Assembly: GCF_029338575.1 (NCBI RefSeq) | Contig: NZ_CP119992.1 | Location: forward strand, 2,170,001-2,234,000 | Source: Halomarina halobia | Lineage (GTDB): Archaea; Halobacteriota; Halobacteria; Halobacteriales; Haloarculaceae | Reading direction: 5' to 3' | DNA length: 64,000 nucleotides | In this document: one piece after another, positions 57,022-64,000 of the stretch | Layout of the letters: each line of letters begins with the position of its first letter | How positions within the stretch are numbered: the first letter of the stretch is position 1 | Notes under the pieces: generated by a model | Told to the model about the DNA's origin: nothing | Database searches by the model: none | Seen by the model: only the letters and a program-made list of their open reading frames with translations | Made by a program: the position numbers and the translations under genes

Positions 57022-58662
57022 CTATTCGAGGTATCGCCAGGTGTCTGACCGATTGATTCGGCCGTTCACTTCGAACACGACCTGTGCGCTCCTGAACCGA
57101 GTTTCATCTTGCTTCGCATCACACCAGAGCCGATAGCCCTGATTGAGGGTCCGATAGATCTCTCGCGAGTTCTTAACTGCTCCAAGCCGAATTTCCATTC
57201 GAGCGCTTCGCGTATCGCGAACGTCTTCGCAGTAGCGTGACGCCCATGCGAGCCACGCACTCGTTCGCTCATCGATTCCTCGTTCTGCGGAGTCCAACGC
57301 TCGCGCTCCCAATTCTACGGCCCTCCGAGTGCTCTCACGGGCTTCCTCGACTGCCTCGTACACGAGCTCCGCAATGTAGCTCGATCGGAGCGCGACTTCG
57401 CCATACTTGCGCTGTACGAGATCGTCGATTCGTCGTAATGCGCGCCGGACACTCTCTACATGATTACCGGTCGTCGCAGCAATGTCTTTTGGCGAGACGC
57501 AGCCACCGTCTGCCACCAGTGTTTCAAGAGCATCCCATTCGACAGGAGAGAGACCGTTCGTTCCTGCTAAGTAACGGACGACGACGCTCTCCTGGCGGCT
57601 CTTTATCGCAGTGAGATCTAAACCGATTATGTCACAGTCGCGCTCGCTTACTTCCGCCTTAAAGTACGAATCCGAGCGATACGGCCCTCCTGCACTGGAT
57701 AGCAGCGAAATCTCAGCGTCGTTCAGCACAGAAAGCAGCGCTTCATCAAGCTCTTGTTCCAACTCCGAGAGTTCCTGCTGCGACACTCCTATCTTACTGT
57801 CCCACCGGGAAACCTGGTATGCTACCTCGAGTTTCGGATGCGCCAGTGGGTCGCTCTCTGGAAGCGTCGCGGCATGTCGTGCGTAGTAGTGCTTGAACTC
57901 CTTCGGAACCTCATGACCCGGCCATGCTTCGCGAATTCGCTCTGGCCCGAGAGTGACTGTGTGGTAGTACCCCGGTAGATTGTTGCCCTGTTGATCATCG
58001 TCCTGCTGAACGAGTTTGCGGTAGCCTTGACGGTCGCTCTCAAGAAGATGCCCCAACTGAACCAAGGGACCATCCCGAGCGTGAATTGGCCCGCTCTCGG
58101 ATTTCTCTAACCGAACGTATCGTGCGGCGTCCTGAACGTTGCTGTACTCATGCGGCGATCGGAAGTACGTCCGATTGATGCCGACTGCCAAGAACGCCTG
58201 CTGAAGAAGACTCGCGTACTCGGTGAACCGGATATTCGACCCCTGAACACGCACGTTTACGCCCTCCTCGAATCCTTCTGGAGTATTGATTGAGACGACC
58301 TCCCCTGTCGCTTTCTCTGCCTTCTGGCACTGCCAGCGAGGGGTGAGGTGTGCGTTGAACTTGCGCTGTCCCGCATCGTCCTCGAGCGACTCGACGTGCA
58401 CGCGGAACTCCCGAATCGTCTCGAGATGGAACAGCGTGCCGGAGTGTGTCTCCGCTCCAGGGTGAACGAGGTTACTGTCTTGATAGTAGAGTTTGACCGT
58501 CCACGACTCACCGTTGCGGTCGAATGTGGCCCGTTTAGAGCCGCCATACTCCTTCACGACGGCATCCGTCGCAAAGTACGGTCTGAGCCCGCGCTCGTCG
58601 AACAGGAAATTCGCCGCGAACTCGTGCGGCGCCGGTTCAATTAGCGGTGCCACGCAGACCAC
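57022..58662 (-). CDS. Large haloarchaeal element protein of unknown function
   Basis: 546 residues. The N-terminal half is a beta-rich domain beginning EPAPHEFAANFLFDERGLRPYFATDAVVKEYGG, with NGESWTVKLYYQDS. The middle has YYHTVTLGPERIREAWPGHEVPKEFKHYYARH. The C-terminal third contains a winged-helix-like segment LVADGGCVSPKDIAATTGNHVESVRRALRRID and helices. This matches a family often carried by haloarchaeal integrated elements, sometimes next to the tRNA end, with unknown function. The winged helix suggests DNA binding, perhaps in replication or regulation of the element. Confidence 0.7.
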   Translation of the reverse strand: MVCVAPLIEPAPHEFAANFLFDERGLRPYFATDAVVKEYGGSKRATFDRNGESWTVKLYYQDSNLVHPGAETHSGTLFHLETIREFRVHVESLEDDAGQRKFNAHLTPRWQCQKAEKATGEVVSINTPEGFEEGVNVRVQGSNIRFTEYASLLQQAFLAVGINRTYFRSPHEYSNVQDAARYVRLEKSESGPIHARDGPLVQLGHLLESDRQGYRKLVQQDDDQQGNNLPGYYHTVTLGPERIREAWPGHEVPKEFKHYYARHAATLPESDPLAHPKLEVAYQVSRWDSKIGVSQQELSELEQELDEALLSVLNDAEISLLSSAGGPYRSDSYFKAEVSERDCDIIGLDLTAIKSRQESVVVRYLAGTNGLSPVEWDALETLVADGGCVSPKDIAATTGNHVESVRRALRRIDDLVQRKYGEVALRSSYIAELVYEAVEEARESTRRAVELGARALDSAERGIDERTSAWLAWASRYCEDVRDTRSARMEIRLGAVKNSREIYRTLNQGYRLWCDAKQDETRFRSAQVVFEVNGRINRSDTWRYLE

Positions 58663-58740
58663 CTCCGCGCAGCTCCCCTAGAGTTCGGGCTGACCGTCCC
58701 AGCGCTCCCGCTCCGGTTCGGAACTAAACTAAGGCAGGTA

Positions 58741-58814
58741 TGCCGCCTCCCGGATTTGAACCGGGGACAGCTCGATCTTCAGTCGAGTGCTCTCCCAGTC
58801 TGAGCTAAGGCGGC
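58741..58814 (-). tRNA. tRNA-Phe (anticodon GAA)
   Basis: 74 nt. Acceptor GCCGCCT / AGGCGGC, discriminator A, anticodon loop CTGAAGA giving GAA, T-arm GGTTCAAATCC. Its 3' end faces the integrated element and supplies the attachment site. A perfect palindrome GCGTTTCGAAACGC lies about 32-45 bp upstream of its 5' end in the promoter region. Confidence 0.96.
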
Positions 58815-58985
58815 TCACCCTCACCGAGGCCGACGACCCGAAAAAGCGTTTCGAAACGCGGGTGTGATACGCTCCCGGCCGTCCACCGTTCGACGAGGCG
58901 GCCCCCGGGGTCCACGACCGCCGCGCCGGTACGGTCGACGGTATAAACCCCAACGGCTAACTCCCCGCGCCTCCCCGTCTCGGGT

Positions 58986-59180
58986 ATGTCCCCCGAGTCG
59001 TCACTCCCCGAGAGCCTCCGGACGACGCTCGTCCTCCTCGCGGCCGTCTGCACGTCGGTCGTCACGACGCTCGTGATCGGCTTCGACCGCTCGGGCGTCC
59101 GGAGCGCGGCGCTCGCGGCGGCCGGAGGCGCGCTGCTGGTCGCGATCGTCCGTCGCCGCTTCGCGCGGTCGGGCGACTGA
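58986..59180 (+). CDS. Small two-span membrane protein
   Basis: 64 residues with two hydrophobic segments (about 13-31 and 37-53), an Arg-rich end (RRRFARSGD), and a Ser-rich start. GTATAAACC about 36 bp upstream of the ATG is a good TATA box. Codon use matches the chromosome, not the element. Function unknown. Confidence 0.65.
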   Translation: MSPESSLPESLRTTLVLLAAVCTSVVTTLVIGFDRSGVRSAALAAAGGALLVAIVRRRFARSGD

Positions 59181-59197
59181 CGGGGCTCGCCCCCGCC

Positions 59198-60520
59198 CTA
59201 CTGCGCCGTCGCGGCGTCCACGACGCGCCCGAGGAACAGCACCGCGCCCGTTCTGCGGTGCCGGATCGCGAAGTAGAACGGCCGATCGACGATCATCTCG
59301 AAGGGGTCCGCCGGTGCGCTCGTGGCCCCCATCTCGACGCCCGTCGCCGCCGCGGCCTCGGTCCCCTCCTCGTCCACCGCGACGAACGCCTCGTGGACCA
59401 CGTCGTCGACGTAGACGTTTTCGCCCGCGGCTTCGAGGTCCACCATCCCCCCGAAGTCCGCCCGCCGCCGGTCGAACGCGACCGGCATCCCGAGCGCCCG
59501 CAGCGTCTCGGGGAGGCTGAACGACGACCGGTAGGTGAACCGCGGGAGCGCGACCGTCCCATCCGTCTCTTCGAGCGAGTCGAACAGCGAGCGCAGCCGC
59601 GCCCCGTCGAGCGACGCCTCGAACCCCTCGAACTCGCCGGTCGGCGGGAGGATCACCGCCATCCCGACCTCCCCGCCGACGTAGGGGAGTTCGACGACCT
59701 GCACGCCGTCCGCCTCGGCGTACGGGAACCGGTCGCTCTGGCGCATGGTCGGCACGTTCGAACTCGATCCGTCGAGTGCAGTGAAGGGCGCGTCCCCCGT
59801 CGCGTCGGGATCGAACGTCTTCGCCCACGTCGCGCGGAAGTAGACGGCGTTCGTCAGCACGAGCCGGGTGAGCTCGTCGAACGAGTCCTCCGGGAACAGC
59901 TCGGGGATCTTTCCCTCGGTTCTCGCGCTCACCCACTCGTTGATGCGCGTTCGCGCGCCCTCCGGATCCCGCACGAAGTCGACCGTGTGCATCCCCGCGC
60001 CGTAGTGCGCCGCGAGGGTTTCGAGGAACGGCTCGCGGTAGGGGTAGTCGGCCAGCCCCCACAGCGCGTTCGCGGTCTCCAGGCGGAACGGCGTCTCGCC
60101 GTCGTCGGTCTCCCCGTCCGGCACGATCGACCGACCGAGGGCGTTGAACGCCGGGTGGAGCGCCTCCTGATCGAGTTCGAAGCGCAGGGCGTCGGCCATC
60201 TGCCGCTCCGTCTGGCCGCGCGCCCCCGCCCAGGTCATCGCCAGCGCGACGGAGACGCTGTGCGGCGAGGCGAACTGGTTGGAGTCCGGCTCCTCGCCGC
60301 GCAGTTCGGCGAGCAGGTCGCACGCGAACTCGGCGTTCCCGGCGACGAGCACGTCGACGTCGCTCCGAGGGGCGTCCCCCGGCGCGCGGGGTACGTCCGC
60401 GGTCACGTCGGGGGCGGTCGGTGCCCCTGCGGCGGGCGGCGCGCCGCCGTCCAGACAGCCAGCGAGGCCGGCGACGGCGAGCGCCCCCGAGCGGACGAGG
60501 AGGGTACGGCGAGTCGGCAT
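59198..60520 (-). CDS. Lipoprotein serpin (serine protease inhibitor)
   Basis: 440 residues. The signal MPTRRTLLVRSGALAVAGLAGC has a lipobox (Cys22) and an Arg pair, so it is exported and anchored outside. The serpin body (about 60-440) has FASPHSVSVALAMTWAGARG, LTNAVYFRATWAKTFD and PPTGEFEGF. The reactive-centre hinge is EEGTEAAAATGVEMG (about 384-398), whose small residues mark inhibitory serpins, with the scissile region near TSAPADP. The end DRPFYFAIRHRRTGAVLFLGRV is the serpin signature. Likely target: extracellular serine proteases such as halolysins (inference). Confidence 0.92.
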   Translation of the reverse strand: MPTRRTLLVRSGALAVAGLAGCLDGGAPPAAGAPTAPDVTADVPRAPGDAPRSDVDVLVAGNAEFACDLLAELRGEEPDSNQFASPHSVSVALAMTWAGARGQTERQMADALRFELDQEALHPAFNALGRSIVPDGETDDGETPFRLETANALWGLADYPYREPFLETLAAHYGAGMHTVDFVRDPEGARTRINEWVSARTEGKIPELFPEDSFDELTRLVLTNAVYFRATWAKTFDPDATGDAPFTALDGSSSNVPTMRQSDRFPYAEADGVQVVELPYVGGEVGMAVILPPTGEFEGFEASLDGARLRSLFDSLEETDGTVALPRFTYRSSFSLPETLRALGMPVAFDRRRADFGGMVDLEAAGENVYVDDVVHEAFVAVDEEGTEAAAATGVEMGATSAPADPFEMIVDRPFYFAIRHRRTGAVLFLGRVVDAATAQ

Positions 60521-60599
60521 AGTCGTCCCTCGACGACGGGAGATAAGACCCCTCTCTAGGATCAAACGACGGCTGAACGTCAGAGTTCGCCGGGAGAGG

Positions 60600-60953
60600 G
60601 GGTCCGGACGGATTCGAACCGCAGTCACTCTGCTCGCTCACGCTCGCGCCGCTCCCTGCTTCGAATCCGCCGGCGTGTACTCTCCGCTGCTCGCTGTCGC
60701 TCGCAGCAGGAGAGTGGGTCCGGACGGATTCGAACCACGGTCGCTCACTCGGCTTCGCCTCGTTCGCTCCCTGATTCGAATCCGTCGCAGTCCACGATAC
60801 ACGCGGCTCACGTTCGTTCGCCGCGAGAGATAGTGGGTCCGGACGGATTCGAACCACGGTCGCTCACTCGGCTTCGCCTCGTTCGCTCCCTGATTCGAAT
60901 CCGTCGCAGTCCACGATACACGCGGCTCACGTTCGTTCGCCGCGAGAGATAGT
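60600..60953 (-). repeat. Tandem array of tRNA-Val 3'-end units
   Basis: GGGTCCGGACGGATTCGAAC (the start of the 3'-end copy) begins at 60,600, 60,716, 60,835 and, within tRNA-Val itself, 60,954. The units 60,716-60,834 and 60,835-60,953 are identical (119 bp); the outermost unit (116 bp) has diverged. Each unit has, in the tRNA sense, a 5-bp-stem hairpin then an inverted CGGATTCGAA before the copied tRNA 3' end. No gene lies here. Confidence 0.9.
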
Positions 60954-61026
60954 GGGTCCGGACGGATTCGAACCATCGACCTCAGCCTTGTAAAGGCCGC
61001 GTCATGACCAACTAGACCACGGACCC
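60953..61026 (-). tRNA. tRNA-Val (anticodon UAC)
   Basis: 74 nt. Acceptor GGGTCCG / CGGACCC, discriminator A, anticodon stem CGGCC/GGCTG with loop TTTACAA giving UAC, T-arm GGTTCGAATCC. Its last 21 bases before the discriminator are repeated three times downstream. Confidence 0.96.
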
Positions 61027-61114
61027 GTACCCGAGAACACCGGCGCGTGCAGAATAACGCTTGCGAAGCCCCCGCCCCCGGAACGCTTACCCACACACGA
61101 GGTGATGGGCAGGC

Positions 61115-61675
61115 ATGCGCAGAGCGCGCGTCGCTACGGTCGTCGGCCTGCTGCTCGTCCTCTCGCTCGTGGGCGTCGCGCTCGTCGGGGCGGGCGTCCT
61201 TCCGCTGCCCGTCTCCCCGCCCGCGGAGGACGACTACAACCGCACGACCGTGACGATCAGCGACGAGAACGGCACCGAACTCGGCAGCGTCGAGGCGCGC
61301 GTCGCGGACACCTTCCAGAAGCGCTACACCGGGTTGAGCAACACGTCGTCGCTCCCCGAGGACGAGGGGATGCTGTTCGTCCACGAGGAGCCCCAGAACC
61401 TCACCTACGTCATGCGGGGGATGGACTTCGGTATCGACATCGTGTTCGTCTCCGCGAACGGCACGATCACGGAGATCCACCACGCGCCGAAACCGCCCGA
61501 GGGGGCCGACGGCGAGGAGTTCCGCTACTCCGGCCGCGGCCAGTACGTACTCGAGGTGAACTACGAGTGGACGACGCGACACGGCGTCGAGGTCGGCGAC
61601 CGCGTCAGCGCGGAGAGGGCGGGCCTCGACGCGTCGAACCGGAGCGCCGTGTCAGGGAATACCACTGCCTGCTAA
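61115..61675 (+). CDS. DUF192 family exported/membrane-anchored protein
   Basis: 186 residues. N-terminal membrane anchor or signal (about 5-28), then a DUF192 domain (about 45-165). It has VEARVADTFQKRYTGLSNTSSLPEDEGMLFVHEEPQNLTYVMRGMDFGIDIVFV and IHHAPKPP, the conserved core of this family. The function of DUF192 is not established. The domain lies outside the membrane if the anchor is N-in. It is 32 bp upstream of the ABC transporter gene on the same strand. Confidence 0.88.
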   Translation: MRRARVATVVGLLLVLSLVGVALVGAGVLPLPVSPPAEDDYNRTTVTISDENGTELGSVEARVADTFQKRYTGLSNTSSLPEDEGMLFVHEEPQNLTYVMRGMDFGIDIVFVSANGTITEIHHAPKPPEGADGEEFRYSGRGQYVLEVNYEWTTRHGVEVGDRVSAERAGLDASNRSAVSGNTTAC

Positions 61676-61707
61676 CACTTTTCACCGGCTCCCCCGTACG
61701 CGGGACG

Positions 61708-63642
<1,935 letters not shown>

Positions 63643-63844
63643 CGACCGCCCTTCGACGGAGCACTTCCCTCACCTCTCGCCCCTCACCTCTCGCCGAACG
63701 TTTATGTACGGAAACGCGGCCAGCGTCACCGTGCGCTGACGATCGCTCGCGGGCGTCCCGCGGTTGTGCGACACGACCGCCCGCGAGAATCCCGCCGGTT
63801 CGTGTCGCCTGTTCGCCACTCGGTTCGTCGCTCCGCCGGTCCGT

Positions 63845-64000
63845 TCAGAGGGACTCCTCCTCGTGGTCCTGGGCCGACTCGGCCTGGTCGCCCCGGTCGG
63901 AGTAGTGCTCCCGACCGACGGCCCCCCCGCCGACCATGTTGAGCACCGCCTGTCGCACGTCGTCGGCGGACTGGAACTCCTCCTCGTACCCCTCGAGCGC
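63845..64000 (-). CDS. DUF5789-like haloarchaeal protein, C-terminal part (cut by window end)
   Basis: 51 residues are visible: EEEFQSADDVRQAVLNMVGGG, then AVGREHYSDRG and an acidic tail ending EEESL. This matches the C-terminus of the small haloarchaeal DUF5789 family, whose function is unknown. The start is beyond the window. The gap 63,643-63,844 holds no supported gene. Confidence 0.75.
   Translation of the reverse strand, partial: ALEGYEEEFQSADDVRQAVLNMVGGGAVGREHYSDRGDQAESAQDHEEESL

Larger units (their letters stand above)
49299..58741. mobile_element. Integrative element in tRNA-Phe (9.4 kb)
   Basis: Bounded by the 11-bp 3'-end copy on the left and the intact tRNA-Phe on the right. 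It contains a tyrosine integrase next to attL, a serine recombinase, small regulators, a nuclease and unknown genes. GC content drops sharply in 51.5-55.4 kb compared with the flanks. No replication protein or virion gene is recognised, so it may be an integrative genomic island or a decayed virus or plasmid. Confidence 0.8.

Noticed and set aside
60600..60953. Possible CRISPR array near tRNA-Val
   Set aside because: The units are identical over their whole 119 bp or diverge throughout; there is no pattern of constant repeats with unique spacers. The repeated end is the tRNA 3' end.

Overview
The window comes from the main chromosome of a haloarchaeon (class Halobacteria). The grounds are a very high GC content with strong third-position GC bias, acidic proteins, archaeal replication and signal-peptidase genes, a thermosome, TiaS, and many small haloarchaeal-only membrane proteins. 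It covers a chromosomal replication origin of the oriC1 type and about 55 kb to one side. I cannot name the genus.

Origin region (1-10.4 kb). pyrE, the small subunit of DNA polymerase D, a Sec11-type signal peptidase and orc1/cdc6 sit left of a 1.35 kb intergenic origin. The origin has an AT-rich unwinding segment flanked by inverted origin recognition boxes (ORBs) and an unusual cluster of CTAG sites. To the right is the operon of the Era-like GTPase, OapB and OapC. The GTPase gene is interrupted by a 472-residue intein placed inside its P-loop. Further ORB-like copies lie in the polymerase gene, downstream of oapC, and far away at 31.8 kb.

Housekeeping region (10.4-49 kb). This holds tiaS and the nitrate assimilation genes (nasA-narK and nirA, with a shared upstream motif). 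It also holds threonine synthase-like, aspartoacylase-like, PhoU/TrkA-C, citrate synthase, VTT and MATE membrane proteins. Next come threonine deaminase with RidA, tRNA-Ser, the thermosome, and an alanine dehydrogenase-like protein. A divergent pair of leucyl-tRNA synthetases of two different phylogenetic types follows, with a DUF433 antitoxin and a frameshifted toxin lodged between them. Hsp20, prephenate dehydratase, dihydrolipoamide dehydrogenase and a sulfatase close this part. Several copies of a hairpin-forming dispersed repeat lie in intergenic gaps.

Integrated element (49,299-58,741). A 9.4 kb, lower-GC island is bounded by a copy of the tRNA-Phe 3' end on the left and the intact tRNA-Phe on the right. 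It carries a tyrosine integrase next to the left end, small zinc-finger and ribbon-helix-helix-like genes, a serine recombinase, uncharacterised zinc-finger and membrane proteins, a predicted HTH-PUA/EVE-HNH modification-dependent nuclease, and a large haloarchaeal protein of unknown function next to the tRNA.

Right end (58.7-64 kb). A small membrane protein, a lipoprotein serpin, tRNA-Val followed by a tandem array of its own 3' end, a DUF192 protein, an ABC exporter and a DUF5789 fragment.

Most notable: (i) the P-loop intein; (ii) about 119-bp units ending in an exact copy of the adjacent tRNA's 3' end, found after two unrelated tRNAs with a shared, covarying hairpin; (iii) the CTAG cluster in the origin; (iv) the tRNA-Phe element with its candidate restriction nuclease and unknown cargo.
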